The position numbers and the translations under genes are program-made. From a virus, in the IMG/VR virus record IMGVR_UViG_3300032116_000318, positions 1-49,206 of that record: a DNA stretch of 49,206 nucleotides. The stretch is one strand, 5' to 3'. Below, one piece after another: positions 1-8,683 of this stretch (positions are counted from its first letter, which is position 1; each line of letters begins with the position of its first letter). The notes under the pieces were generated by a model, which saw only the letters and a list, made by a program, of their open reading frames with translations, made no database searches and was not told the DNA's origin.

Positions 1-139
1 GCCGGTCGCCAAGAAAATCGCGCACCTGCTAGATATCGAACTGGAGGATCTGTACGTGGAAGGACTTCCGTCCTTCACGGCCATGAACGCGCTCATGGGC
101 AAGCCCGCCCCCATGGGGGCTGAACCAACCATGCAGGGG
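1..139. repeat. Terminal direct overlap, left copy (matches 49068-49206)
   Basis: The 139 bases here equal the last 139 bases of the window except at two adjacent positions, 127-128 (AA here, GG at 49194-49195; Thr versus Ala in the portal). The portal reading frame continues smoothly across the join, so the window is best read as one circular unit of about 49,067 bp. This may reflect a circular or permuted genome rather than a true terminal repeat. The two mismatches may be population variation or sequencing error. Confidence 0.9.
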
Positions 140-232
140 CCGGCGGGCGCGGCCAATGCGCCCCAGCCGCCGGGCATGAACGCCGGAGGCCAGCCGGCCT
201 ACCCGGCGCTCGCTCCGCCGATTCCCGCTTGA
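2..232 (+). CDS. Portal protein, C-terminal end (partial; rest at 47161-49206)
   Basis: This frame is open from base 2 and stops with TGA at 230-232. Its first 46 codons repeat the last codons in the window, and the remaining 30 codons complete the portal protein to 712 aa. The tail is rich in Pro, Gly, Met and Ala, a flexible end typical of podovirus portals. A short gap then leads to the scaffold-like gene, the normal portal-scaffold-capsid order. The fragment cannot be recognised alone; identity rests on continuity with the right-hand part. Confidence 0.85.
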   Translation, partial: PVAKKIAHLLDIELEDLYVEGLPSFTAMNALMGKPAPMGAEPTMQGPAGAANAPQPPGMNAGGQPAYPALAPPIPA

Positions 233-298
233 CGGCGGCGTTGCAAAATGTGAAAAGAGCGCTTGCGGATTTGCAATCCGCGTGACAAGGAGACGCTA

Positions 299-1309
299 AT
301 GACCGGCTCGTCCCCGGAACCCAATACGTCGGTTGAGAAAACCGAACAGACTGAGACGGACGTTTCAGCAACTTCGGCATCGTCCCCCGAAGAACAAAAA
401 GGCGAAAAGTCTCTCCTTGAATCGGTTCAGGCCGCGCTCAAGGACAGCAAAGCGGAATCCTCGCCGGATTCCAGCCCGGAGCCGGACAAACCTGGCGCCG
501 TTTCCCCCGACAAGCCCGCTACCTCTGTAGCAGATGAACCCCTCGGCGATCCAACGCCCGAGGAGCTTAAGACGTACACGCCGAAGACCCGGCAGCGCGT
601 GCAGCAATTGCTGCGCGAGCGGCACGATCTGGAGCAGCGAGCGACTGCGGCCGAAGAGAAGGCCGCTCGTTTCGACCAGATCATCGGGTACACCGAAGCG
701 AACCGCCTGTCGCATGACGACGTGGCGGCGATCTTTGAAATCGGCGCGTTGGTCAAGAACGACCCCGAGAAGGCCTACGACAAGGTGCTGCCGGTTTTCG
801 TGCACCTCTCGAAGCTTACAGGGCGCGTTCTTCCACCGGATGTGCAGGAGCGGGTGAACCTCGGCTACCTGCCGCAATCGGACGCTCAAGAGTTGGTCCG
901 TCTGCAAACGCAAGCGACGCTGCGCGAGCAGCGCGCCGCCGAACAGGTCAGGCGGGCGACCGAGACCGAACAGCGGGTTCGGGCCGAGGAAGTGAACCGT
1001 ACGGTTCAGGCCGCGGCTGTCGACTGGGAGACGAGGCAGGCGCAATCCGATCCGGATTGGTCGTCGAAGAAAGACCTTGTGCGGGACGCCATGCAGGCGG
1101 CTGTCGTGCAGGAAGGCTACCCGACTGACGCGGCGGCGGTAGGCAGGCTCCTGAACGGGGCGCTCACCAAGGTCAATGCGCAGTTGGCGCACTTCCGGCC
1201 ACGGCCGAAGGCCATGGCGCCGGTGTTGGGTTCGACTTCGACTTCTGCGCTTTCCGAGCCCAAGACCGCCCTCGAAGCAGCGCGGCGCGCACTCGGAGAC
1301 GCAAGGTAG
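299..1309 (+). CDS. Scaffold-like capsid assembly protein
   Basis: The product is 336 aa and probably guides head assembly. Residues 1-90 are acidic, low in complexity and rich in Ser, Pro, Glu and Thr. They are followed by long charged helices with coiled-coil character (RERHDLEQRA, LREQRAAEQV), and the protein has a short basic C-terminal end. This composition and the position between portal and major capsid protein fit podovirus scaffolds. I chose ATG at 299 because AAGGAGA lies about 7 nt upstream; an upstream non-ATG start at 263 has no such site. No family motif was recognised, so the name rests on context and composition. Confidence 0.65.
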   Translation: MTGSSPEPNTSVEKTEQTETDVSATSASSPEEQKGEKSLLESVQAALKDSKAESSPDSSPEPDKPGAVSPDKPATSVADEPLGDPTPEELKTYTPKTRQRVQQLLRERHDLEQRATAAEEKAARFDQIIGYTEANRLSHDDVAAIFEIGALVKNDPEKAYDKVLPVFVHLSKLTGRVLPPDVQERVNLGYLPQSDAQELVRLQTQATLREQRAAEQVRRATETEQRVRAEEVNRTVQAAAVDWETRQAQSDPDWSSKKDLVRDAMQAAVVQEGYPTDAAAVGRLLNGALTKVNAQLAHFRPRPKAMAPVLGSTSTSALSEPKTALEAARRALGDAR

Positions 1310-1326
1310 TTCCGAAGGAACCTCCA

Positions 1327-2364
1327 ATGCCTCTGTCCCTAGCCCAGGTTGAACTTATCACCAACAACGTGCTCGACTTCTACAAGAAGGGCACGCCGCG
1401 CGATCAGCATATCCAGGAGCGCCCGCTTCTGGCGAAGATGCGCGCCAAGCAGAAGACCTACCCCGGCAACAAAGGCCGCGTGGATATGCCGGTCGTGATG
1501 GACACCTCCAGCACGCTTCAGGGCTTCACCTACGACGACACCGTGAACTATGGCAACCCCGCCAACGTCAAGCGCGTGTCCTATCCGTGGAAGCTCTTTC
1601 ACATCGGCATTCAGGTCACGCTGCACGAGCTCCTGCACGACGGAATCTCGATCACCGATTCCACCACGGGCAAGAACACGTCCGAGCACACCGACCGCGA
1701 GGTCGTGGCGCTTACCAACCTCCTTGAGCACAAGATCCGTGACATGGAGGAAGGCTACGAGCGCGACCACAACACGATGATGTGGCGCGACGGCACACAG
1801 TCGGCTTACGCCTACCCTGGCGTGACCTCGATTGTGGTCGACAACCCCTCGGCTGCGGTTGTCGTCGGCGGCATCGACCAGTCCGCGAATGCGAAGTGGC
1901 GCAACCGCGCCAGCCTGACCATCGCGCTTGGTTCGTCTGCGGAGTCGCAGGCTGTCACGCTCACGCTCGACCGCGAGATGCGTCAGCTTCGGCGCTACGG
2001 CGGCCGTCCTGACTTGTTCCTCGCCGGTTCGGACATGATCGACCGTCTCAACCAGGAGCGCCGCGCGAAGGGCACCTACACCCAGACCGGCTTCTCCAAC
2101 GGCCAGGACATCTCCGCCGGCGATTCGATCTACGACGGCAAGCAGATCATCTACGACCCGACGCTGGACGATCTCGGCTATTCCAAGCGCCTGTACGTGC
2201 TCGACACGCGCCGGCTCTACCCGTTCGTCGTCGACGGCGAGGACGGCAAGACCCACGCGCCGGCCCGTCCGGAAGACAAGTACGTCATCTACCGTGCGAA
2301 AACCTGGGTGGGCGGCCTCGCCTGCGACCAGCGTAATTGCCACGGCGTTTACGCCTTCGCCTGA
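1327..2364 (+). CDS. Major capsid protein
   Basis: The 345-aa product is likely the HK97-fold shell protein. It begins with a short helical N-terminus (LAQVELITNNVLDFY) and has a central HELLHDG segment and a YERDHNTMMWRDGT stretch. Its C-terminal part resembles the phage major capsid families of podoviruses, with conserved-looking NRASLTIAL and YDPTLDDLGY segments. Size and position after the scaffold-like gene and before a decoration-like gene support this. The start follows an AAGGA site. I recognise the overall type but cannot assign a Pfam family with certainty. Confidence 0.8.
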   Translation: MPLSLAQVELITNNVLDFYKKGTPRDQHIQERPLLAKMRAKQKTYPGNKGRVDMPVVMDTSSTLQGFTYDDTVNYGNPANVKRVSYPWKLFHIGIQVTLHELLHDGISITDSTTGKNTSEHTDREVVALTNLLEHKIRDMEEGYERDHNTMMWRDGTQSAYAYPGVTSIVVDNPSAAVVVGGIDQSANAKWRNRASLTIALGSSAESQAVTLTLDREMRQLRRYGGRPDLFLAGSDMIDRLNQERRAKGTYTQTGFSNGQDISAGDSIYDGKQIIYDPTLDDLGYSKRLYVLDTRRLYPFVVDGEDGKTHAPARPEDKYVIYRAKTWVGGLACDQRNCHGVYAFA

Positions 2365-2382
2365 CCGGAAAGGATTCAGCAA

Positions 2383-3273
2383 ATGGCAGTCGATATCGTT
2401 TCTACGGTCCTCTCCGCGGCGGTTGCGAACGGCGGGACCATCACCTTCAGCTATCCCGCGGGCAAGGACGCGGGCAGTTACCGGGGCGGCTACAACCACT
2501 CCCTGATTGCCCGAGGCCTTCAGTCCCGCTTCACCGAGCCGGCGAACTTCACGATCGCCTTCGGCTCGTCTGTGGTCGTGACCTACAACGGGTCCACGAC
2601 CATTCCGGCCGGCACCCATGTCAGTCTCGAACTGAATACCGTGGGCATGTCCGGTGTGGTCGAGCCGATCGCCAATACGACGCAGCGGCTCTCCAAAATG
2701 GAACTGTTCCACGTTGACTTCGGCGCGGTCGACACGGCGGACGCTGACGGCGTGATTGCCTCCCAGGCGATTACCTCGGCCAGCGGCCCCGCGACGGGCA
2801 TCAACGGCGCGCTCGCCAGCGGCGGCGTCGCCACGTTCGATGTTCCACGCAACGTGGTCGCGGCGTGGACCAACACCGCCGTCATGACGGTGACGGGCAC
2901 GGACGAGTACGGCGTGACGGTGAAGGAGTCTTCGGCTTCGGGTACTTCGTTCACCGGCAAGAAGGCGTTCAAAACGGTAACGGCCGTGTCTGTTTCGGCC
3001 GACGTGACCGGCGCGACCGTCGGCTCCGGCGTGGTGCTCGGCCTGCCCGTCTACATTCCCTACGCCGCCGGCTCGGTGGTCAAGGAAGTGCAGGACGGCG
3101 CGAACGCCAGCGCGGGAACCGTGGTCGCGGGCGTCCGCACCGCGGCCACCGCCACCACCGGCGACGTTCGCGGTACGTGGGCTCCGAACGGCACGCCGAA
3201 CGGGACCATCAACTTCGCCATCACGCTCTGCATCGACAATCCGAACTATCGGGGCGTCACGCAGTTTAGCTGA
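2383..3273 (+). CDS. Head decoration-like or minor capsid protein
   Basis: The 296-aa product is rich in Ala, Gly, Thr and Val and looks all-beta, with repeated short strands (TITFSYPAG, VVVTYNGST, AVMTVTGTDEYG). This resembles head-stabilising or Ig-like decoration proteins. It begins 18 nt after the capsid gene, so the two are probably co-transcribed and abundant. A GC-rich hairpin follows its stop codon. The role is inferred from context and strand-rich composition; a tail or fibre component is a less likely alternative. Confidence 0.5.
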   Translation: MAVDIVSTVLSAAVANGGTITFSYPAGKDAGSYRGGYNHSLIARGLQSRFTEPANFTIAFGSSVVVTYNGSTTIPAGTHVSLELNTVGMSGVVEPIANTTQRLSKMELFHVDFGAVDTADADGVIASQAITSASGPATGINGALASGGVATFDVPRNVVAAWTNTAVMTVTGTDEYGVTVKESSASGTSFTGKKAFKTVTAVSVSADVTGATVGSGVVLGLPVYIPYAAGSVVKEVQDGANASAGTVVAGVRTAATATTGDVRGTWAPNGTPNGTINFAITLCIDNPNYRGVTQFS

Positions 3274-3279
3274 TGAATG

Positions 3280-3307
3280 ACGGGCGGGGCGCTGTTGTCC
3301 CGCCCGT
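3280..3307 (+). terminator. GC-rich hairpin after the capsid/decoration genes
   Basis: A perfect 9-bp inverted repeat (ACGGGCGGG and CCCGCCCGT) with a 10-nt loop begins a few bases after the decoration gene stop. It is followed by TCCTCCC, not a T run, so it is not a canonical intrinsic terminator. It may lower read-through or protect the capsid mRNA 3' end. Confidence 0.4.
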
Positions 3308-3327
3308 TCCTCCCAGAAAGGTGCTAC

Positions 3328-3663
3328 GTGAAGCTACACACATGCAAGGTTCGCCTCGCCGGACAGGTTCAGGATCAGGTCGAGAAGACCGCTGTCACCG
3401 CCGCCGAGATGCACGTTCTCCGCGTCATCCACGGCGAGGATGCGATCACCGACATCGTAGAGACCGGCGACGTAGACCGCTCCGAGGCCATGGAGCGCGA
3501 CCGGCTGGAGTTTATCTACAGTGAAGATCTCATTCGCCGGGTCTTTGGGGCCACTGTCGCGCGCATCGGCGACGGCGTTGCGCCGGCCAGGGTGGAACCG
3601 CCGCGCCCTGCGCGCCCCAAGGCGCCGCTTACGGCGGTCAGCGTGCTTGAAGGCATTGCCTGA
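3328..3663 (+). CDS. Unknown head-tail region protein
   Basis: The product is 111 aa with a mixed alpha/beta N-terminal part (VKLHTCKVRLAG) and a Pro-rich end (ARVEPPRPARPK). I chose GTG at 3328 because AAAGG lies about 7 nt before it; an ATG-free longer frame from 3277 would cross the hairpin at 3280-3307. Its stop overlaps the next start (TGATG). The position between capsid and tail-adaptor genes suggests a small connector or structural protein. No family recognised. Confidence 0.6.
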   Translation: MKLHTCKVRLAGQVQDQVEKTAVTAAEMHVLRVIHGEDAITDIVETGDVDRSEAMERDRLEFIYSEDLIRRVFGATVARIGDGVAPARVEPPRPARPKAPLTAVSVLEGIA

Positions 3664-4364
3664 TGGCCCGCGGGGTCCAACTTCTGCAACTGACGACGCG
3701 CCTGCGCGCGGAGCTTGGCCGTTCGACCAGCGCCGCGCTTGGCGCGGCAGACGTTCCGACCCTGCACCAGGCCATTAACCGCGCCTATGAAACGCTCTAC
3801 GAGCGCCCGGTGTGGCCGCATCTGCGCCGGGAGTTCGCCAAGATCAGCCTGGCGGCCGGCCAACGCTACTACGACCCGCCCGCCGAAATGGACACCGACG
3901 GGGTTGAGCGCGCCGTAGTCTGGTGGAGCGGCCATCCCTACCCGCTGACCCGAGGCATCAGCTTCGAGCAGTACAGCGCCTACGACAGCACGATCGACGA
4001 GCGCACAAGCCCTGCGTCGCGCTGGGATGTGCGCTGGACCGGCGTTACCGACCAGATCGAGGTCTGGCCGATTCCTTCCGACAACAACCAGCGGCTTCAG
4101 TTCATCGGCCGGACCAAGTTCACGAGGCTGGTTAACGACGACGACCTTTGCCGGCTCGACGACGTGCTTGTGGTCCTCCATGCGGCGGTGACGCTCGCCA
4201 TGGGCCGCAAGGGCAACGACGCCGCGATGTTCCAGGCGGCGGCGCAGCAGCGCTACGAAGACCTCCTTGCCAACGGCCATGCGGCTGACCCGGTGACCCG
4301 GATCGGCCTTGGGCCGGGCTTTGAACCCGAACTGCCTTCGCAAGTCGTCGTACGGGTGCGCTAG
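3663..4364 (+). CDS. Tail tubular protein A-like head-tail adaptor
   Basis: The 233-aa product occupies the place of T7 gp11, the ring linking portal to nozzle. It starts with a helical segment and an NRAYETLYERPVWPHL stretch. Further on come YYDPPAEMD and a WPIPSDNNQRLQFIGR motif, typical of the gp11-like adaptor family, where alternating Tyr/Pro/Trp positions are common. It is coupled to its neighbours by TGATG upstream and TAGTG downstream. Identity is supported by context and motif style rather than by alignment. Confidence 0.65.
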   Translation: MARGVQLLQLTTRLRAELGRSTSAALGAADVPTLHQAINRAYETLYERPVWPHLRREFAKISLAAGQRYYDPPAEMDTDGVERAVVWWSGHPYPLTRGISFEQYSAYDSTIDERTSPASRWDVRWTGVTDQIEVWPIPSDNNQRLQFIGRTKFTRLVNDDDLCRLDDVLVVLHAAVTLAMGRKGNDAAMFQAAAQQRYEDLLANGHAADPVTRIGLGPGFEPELPSQVVVRVR

Positions 4365-6433
4365 TGCCCTACGTCCTGGTCGACAGTTTCCGTTTCGGCG
4401 TCGATCGCCGGAGGCCGCGCTACGCAGCGGTGCCGGGAACGCTTTATGCCGGCAAGAATGTTCACATTTCACGCGGCGGCGATATCGAGCGCGCCAAGAA
4501 GTTCGTGAGCCAGTACACGCTGCCGGCGGGCACGTTTGGCCTCGGGCAGATCAACAGTCAGTTGTGGGTTTTCGGGTCTCTCGATCTGGCGGCGTCCATG
4601 CCGCCGAACGTGCAGTACCAAAGGCTGCAACTCGGCAGCGCCAACATGACCCAGGTGCTCTCGCACCGCACTTTCGACAGCAAGCATTATGTGGTCGCCG
4701 AGTACGACACCGGCGACATCGCGCATTTCTACAATGGCTCGCGCATAACGGCCATGGACGCGCAGGCGGACGCCAATTCCAGCTTCACGACGCTTGCGGA
4801 TTATCTGGCGCGGAAGCTGTCCGCCGACTCGACCGTCGAAACGCAGGTTTCCGGCGGGTCGATCCTGGTTGAAGCAGTCACGGCGGGAGTCGCTTTCACG
4901 CTCGCGGCGAGCACGACAAATGGCGGGGCGGCGACAGACCAGACCGCGACCGTCACTTTGCTTCGGGCGAACGCCGCCGCCGTGGCGGAGGTACGCGCGG
5001 CCGGCAGCGTCACGATCACCGGCGGCTCTGCTTCGGCGGGGGTCAACACGGTAAGCCAGGTGACGGTCAACGGCACGAATCTGCTTTCGGCGCCGGTCGA
5101 CTACATCAGCAACAACAACGCGACGGCCGCCGCGCTTGCGGCAGCGATCAACAATAACTCCCTCGCCAGCACGTATTCCGCCGTCGCCGCAGGCCCGACA
5201 GTCACCATCCGCGCGCTTCCCGGTCTCGGAGCGACCGCGAACGGCCGCGTCGTCGTCGCCACGACCACCGGCGATGTCACGGCGTCAGTGGTGGGTCTGG
5301 CGGGCGGCGTGACCGCAACGCCGGCCGTGGCGCAGATCAGCCAGGTGGCGTTTGGCGGGACATACGAGGCGACGGACACGTTTGTACTGACGCTGAACGG
5401 CGTGGCCTACACCGCCCGAGGCCGCGCGTCCGGCTACGGCACTTTCGCCAGCGTTTACAAGCGCCGGGTGTTCCAGACCGCCAACAGCCTTCTGCGCTAT
5501 AGCAAGCTGTCCGACCCGCAGGACGTGACCGACGCCAGCCCGTCCACGGGCGCGGGGTTCATCAACCTATCGAACGATTCGGAAGGCTCCGAGCGGCTGG
5601 CGAGCATCGGGCCGTACCAGACCTACCTCGCGATCTTCTCGCGCCGCAACGTTCGCGTCTACGACATCAGCACCGACGCGACGCTGAACGCTTTCCGGCA
5701 GGAGCTTGAGAACACCGGCACTTTCGCGCCGAAGTCGGTCACCACCTACGGAAACACCGATGTCTTCTATCTGGACGACACGGGGATTCGCTCGCTTCAG
5801 GTGCGCGACGTGTCCAACGCCGCATTCGTCAGCGACGTGGGCTCGGCGATCGACCCGCTCATGGCGGAATATCTTGGGACGCTGACCCGCGACGCCCAAT
5901 CCAAGGCCGTTTCCGTCATCGAGCCCATCGATGGCCGATTCATGTTGGCGCTTGGCCCGCGGGTGTTCGTCCTGTCGTTCTTCCCGAGCTCCAAGGTCAA
6001 TGCGTGGAGTTGGTACGAACCGGGATTCACGATCACCGATTTTGCGCGGGTGCAGCGCCGCCTGTACGCCCGCGACGCGACCACGATCTACCTGTACGGC
6101 GGCCCTCGGGGCAACGTCTACCCGGAAGCGGGGGAGCAGTCGCCAGTGGTCGAATTGCCCTTCATCAACGCGCAGTCAGCCCCCGAGTTCAAGCGCTGGG
6201 AGGGCATGGACATGGGCGCGACCGGCGTGTGGCGAATGGAGATGCTTATCGACCCGCGCGACGAAACCAAGGTCGTCGACTGCGGCAGCATTGACGGCGT
6301 GACCTACGGGCTGCCGGAGACTTCCTTGATCGGCGAATTGCCGATGTTCGCGCTCAAGCTCACGTGTACGTCGGCGGGCTACGCGAGCCTGTCGAATCTT
6401 GTCGTGCATTATCGCGGGAGCCGCCCCGGATGA
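4364..6433 (+). CDS. Tail tubular protein B-like (nozzle) protein
   Basis: The product is 689 aa and follows the gp11-like adaptor, the place of T7 gp12. It starts with GTG at 4364, overlapping the previous TAG. The sequence is beta-rich with an N-terminal propeller-like part (LGQINSQLWVFGSLD, HYVVAEYDTGDIAHFYNG), an inserted Ala/Thr/Val-rich domain at about residues 150-320, and a later propeller part (YQTYLAIFSRRNVRVYD, DVFYLDDTGIRSLQ). The insert resembles beta-sandwich domains found in phage tails. Likely forms the tail nozzle. Confidence 0.65.
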   Translation: MPYVLVDSFRFGVDRRRPRYAAVPGTLYAGKNVHISRGGDIERAKKFVSQYTLPAGTFGLGQINSQLWVFGSLDLAASMPPNVQYQRLQLGSANMTQVLSHRTFDSKHYVVAEYDTGDIAHFYNGSRITAMDAQADANSSFTTLADYLARKLSADSTVETQVSGGSILVEAVTAGVAFTLAASTTNGGAATDQTATVTLLRANAAAVAEVRAAGSVTITGGSASAGVNTVSQVTVNGTNLLSAPVDYISNNNATAAALAAAINNNSLASTYSAVAAGPTVTIRALPGLGATANGRVVVATTTGDVTASVVGLAGGVTATPAVAQISQVAFGGTYEATDTFVLTLNGVAYTARGRASGYGTFASVYKRRVFQTANSLLRYSKLSDPQDVTDASPSTGAGFINLSNDSEGSERLASIGPYQTYLAIFSRRNVRVYDISTDATLNAFRQELENTGTFAPKSVTTYGNTDVFYLDDTGIRSLQVRDVSNAAFVSDVGSAIDPLMAEYLGTLTRDAQSKAVSVIEPIDGRFMLALGPRVFVLSFFPSSKVNAWSWYEPGFTITDFARVQRRLYARDATTIYLYGGPRGNVYPEAGEQSPVVELPFINAQSAPEFKRWEGMDMGATGVWRMEMLIDPRDETKVVDCGSIDGVTYGLPETSLIGELPMFALKLTCTSAGYASLSNLVVHYRGSRPG

Positions 6434-6906
6434 TACGTGTCAGGGCCGCGACGCTTCGCGATGTGGACTTCATTCTGGAAGATCCTTCGTCAATCACGGC
6501 GCGAGAGCTTGAGGCGTCCGGCGTCACGACGTGGCAGGCCTTGCAGATGTTCCACGCCTCGATCCAGAAAGGCTTCGGGCGGACGCTGACCCGCGACGGC
6601 GTTCCGCTGTTCGTGCTGGCGCTTCGCCCGTCCGGCGAAGGCCTTCAGACGTGCTTTGTCGCGTCCGAGGCCTACTGGCGGCTGGGCGCGTCAGGGGTGC
6701 GCCTCGGGCGAGCCCTGGTGGCGTCGATTGCCGAGAAATTCCCAGGGCGGGCGCTTGTCGCTCGAACCTGGAGCGCGCAGCCGCAAGTTGCTCGCTGGTT
6801 CGCTTTGCTCGGGTTTGAAAAGCAATGCCATCTCGGGCTGAGCACGGTGTTTGTCCGCCCTCCAAAAGCCGAATTTTGGGGTGACAGCCGCCGTGGAAGC
6901 AGCTAA
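6430..6906 (+). CDS. GNAT-like internal virion protein (T7 gp13-like position)
   Basis: The product is 158 aa and begins with ATG at 6430, overlapping the previous stop as ATGA. The RAATLRDVDFIL start and the later FALLGFEKQ and RALVARTWSAQPQVARWF segments follow the layout of GNAT acetyltransferase-fold proteins. Many podoviruses carry such a protein between the nozzle and ejection genes (T7 gp13 position). Whether it has catalytic activity is unclear; an assembly role is more likely than acetylation. Confidence 0.6.
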   Translation: MIRVRAATLRDVDFILEDPSSITARELEASGVTTWQALQMFHASIQKGFGRTLTRDGVPLFVLALRPSGEGLQTCFVASEAYWRLGASGVRLGRALVASIAEKFPGRALVARTWSAQPQVARWFALLGFEKQCHLGLSTVFVRPPKAEFWGDSRRGSS

Positions 6907-6973
6907 TATGTGTTAGATCGGGCGCGCTCAGAACTGGTCTCGCCGAACCAGCAACCAGACAAAGCCACGCCCC

Positions 6974-7816
6974 ATGTGCATCCCTCAATTCACCAGCGGC
7001 TCGGCGGGCCGCAACCAGGCCATCTGGCAGGCGCAGCGCGACGAAGAGATTCGCCAGCAGCAAGAGCGCGAACGCATCGCCGCGCAGCAGGAGATGCAGC
7101 GCCGGCTGGAGGAACAGCAAGCGCGCGAAGCGGCGATTCTCGCCGAGCAGCAGCGCGTAGCGCGGGAGGCCGAGGCGCAGGCGAGGGTAGACGAAGAACG
7201 CCGGCAGGTCATGATCCGGCACAACCGCAGCGCTGTCGACGACGCCTTCGCCGGCTTCAATGACCAATATTTTACGGACGCGGCGTCGCGATTCGCAGCG
7301 GCCAATCTTCCGGCGTTCGAGGATGATTATCGTCAGTCGCTCGACAAGCTCAAGGCCGCGCTCGCGGGCCGGGGCGCGCTCGAAAGCACTGCCGGCATTA
7401 ACCAGATCGCGGACCTCGATCGCCGGGCGGCGACAGAGCGCGCGACGATCGCCTCGAAAGGCATGGACTTCGCCAACTCGCTCCGCGAAAAAGTCGGCGC
7501 GTCGCGCAACGCGCTCTACGAAGCGGCGGGCACGGCTGCGGAGCCGCAGGGCTTCGCGGCTCGCGCGACCGGCGAGGCCACCAACCTTGTCAACCTGGGC
7601 GGCGTCGTGCCGTTCGGCCAGCCCACGGCGTATGGCTCGCAGACGCCGGGCAGCGGCGTTGCCCCGCCGAACACCTCCAGTGTGTTCGGGGCTATCCTCG
7701 CGCCGTTGGTCAACGCCGCGAACGCCAACATGGGCGCGCCACGCGCAACAAACTCCATTGCGTCGGCGGTCAACGCTCCCATCACGGGGGCGGGCACGTC
7801 CAAGGTTCGTAACTGA
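6974..7816 (+). CDS. Internal virion protein, coiled-coil (280 aa)
   Basis: Residues 15-90 are almost entirely Glu, Gln, Arg and Ala (REREARI-type repeats rich in QQ and EEQ), a long coiled coil. The rest is Ala/Gly-rich with an N-proximal CIPQFTSGSAG and a C-terminal region rich in Asn, Ser and Ala. It lies at the start of the ejection-protein block and ends with a TGATG coupling to the next gene. Probably one of the small internal core proteins released with the DNA. It shares the MC start and general layout with its downstream neighbour but little obvious sequence. Confidence 0.55.
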   Translation: MCIPQFTSGSAGRNQAIWQAQRDEEIRQQQERERIAAQQEMQRRLEEQQAREAAILAEQQRVAREAEAQARVDEERRQVMIRHNRSAVDDAFAGFNDQYFTDAASRFAAANLPAFEDDYRQSLDKLKAALAGRGALESTAGINQIADLDRRAATERATIASKGMDFANSLREKVGASRNALYEAAGTAAEPQGFAARATGEATNLVNLGGVVPFGQPTAYGSQTPGSGVAPPNTSSVFGAILAPLVNAANANMGAPRATNSIASAVNAPITGAGTSKVRN

Positions 7817-8679
7817 TGTGCGTTGACCCAATCTCCCTGGCGCTCACGGCAGCCGGCGCGGGCGCAAGCGCGCTCGGCACGAGTATGCAGAACAGCGCCA
7901 ACAAGAAGGCCTATCGGCAGAACCTCATGGCGGAGGCCATGGCGGACCAGCGCAATCGCGAGATTGACGCCCGGAATAACGCGCGCGTCAACGAAGACAT
8001 CGCGAAGGCGGAGCAGATCCAGTATCAGGCGCTCCTTCAGAACGCCGAGGAAGCACGGGTCCGGAATGAAGTGCTCGCGGATTTCACCGCGCGCCAGAGG
8101 CAGGTCGCGGAGCGTAACGCCGCACAACTCGCGGCCGGCGCGCAGGCGCAGGGAGCCGAGAGCACGAAAGCCCGGACGGCTGACGCCGCCCGTGTCCGTT
8201 CGGATTTCGCGGGCGCGGCGATCGACGGCTCGGCGCCGGTTGACGCCAACTTCCGCGGCAGCACGCCCGATGTCGTCAAGGACACGCTGGCCCGAGCCCT
8301 GGCCGACAGTCGGCGCACGGCGCGCGAGCGCTCGGACGCCAGCGCCGCCGTCAGCGCGTATGGCGACGCGGGAACGACGCAGGGCCTCGGGCTCGCGGAC
8401 ATCATTGGCGGAATCAACTTGAACAACGACGCAGCCAAGGGCGATCTGTCGCTCCTGCCGGCTGCGCAGGAGCTTCGCGGTTCGCTGGTCCGCACGCCGA
8501 TCTACGCGCCGCCGCCCACCTTGCTTGAGGCGAACGTCGGCCGACCGCAGCAGATCGCCGCGCAGCCCTCCATGATGGCGGACGTGCTCAAGGGTTTTGG
8601 TTCGCTCGCGGGGTCTATCGCGGGTTCGGGGCGTGCGCCGGGCATGGCCCGCTCCGTCTCAAGCTGGTTCGGAGGCTGA
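7816..8679 (+). CDS. Internal virion protein B-like (gp14-like)
   Basis: The product is 287 aa. It begins with a short hydrophobic Ala/Gly segment (LALTAAGAGASALGTSM), then long Ala/Gln/Arg-rich helices (NREIDARNNARVNEDIAKAEQ) and a Gly/Ser C-terminus. This architecture, a membrane-compatible N-terminal helix plus coiled coil, is typical of T7 gp14-like ejection proteins that form the outer membrane channel. Coupled by TGATG to the previous gene; the next gene starts 4 nt downstream with GGAGG in its own tail. Confidence 0.65.
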   Translation: MCVDPISLALTAAGAGASALGTSMQNSANKKAYRQNLMAEAMADQRNREIDARNNARVNEDIAKAEQIQYQALLQNAEEARVRNEVLADFTARQRQVAERNAAQLAAGAQAQGAESTKARTADAARVRSDFAGAAIDGSAPVDANFRGSTPDVVKDTLARALADSRRTARERSDASAAVSAYGDAGTTQGLGLADIIGGINLNNDAAKGDLSLLPAAQELRGSLVRTPIYAPPPTLLEANVGRPQQIAAQPSMMADVLKGFGSLAGSIAGSGRAPGMARSVSSWFGG

Positions 8680-8683
8680 CGCC

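Noticed and set aside
1339-2712. 457-codon minus-strand open frame
   Set aside because: Antisense to the major capsid and decoration-like genes; composition typical of a GC shadow.
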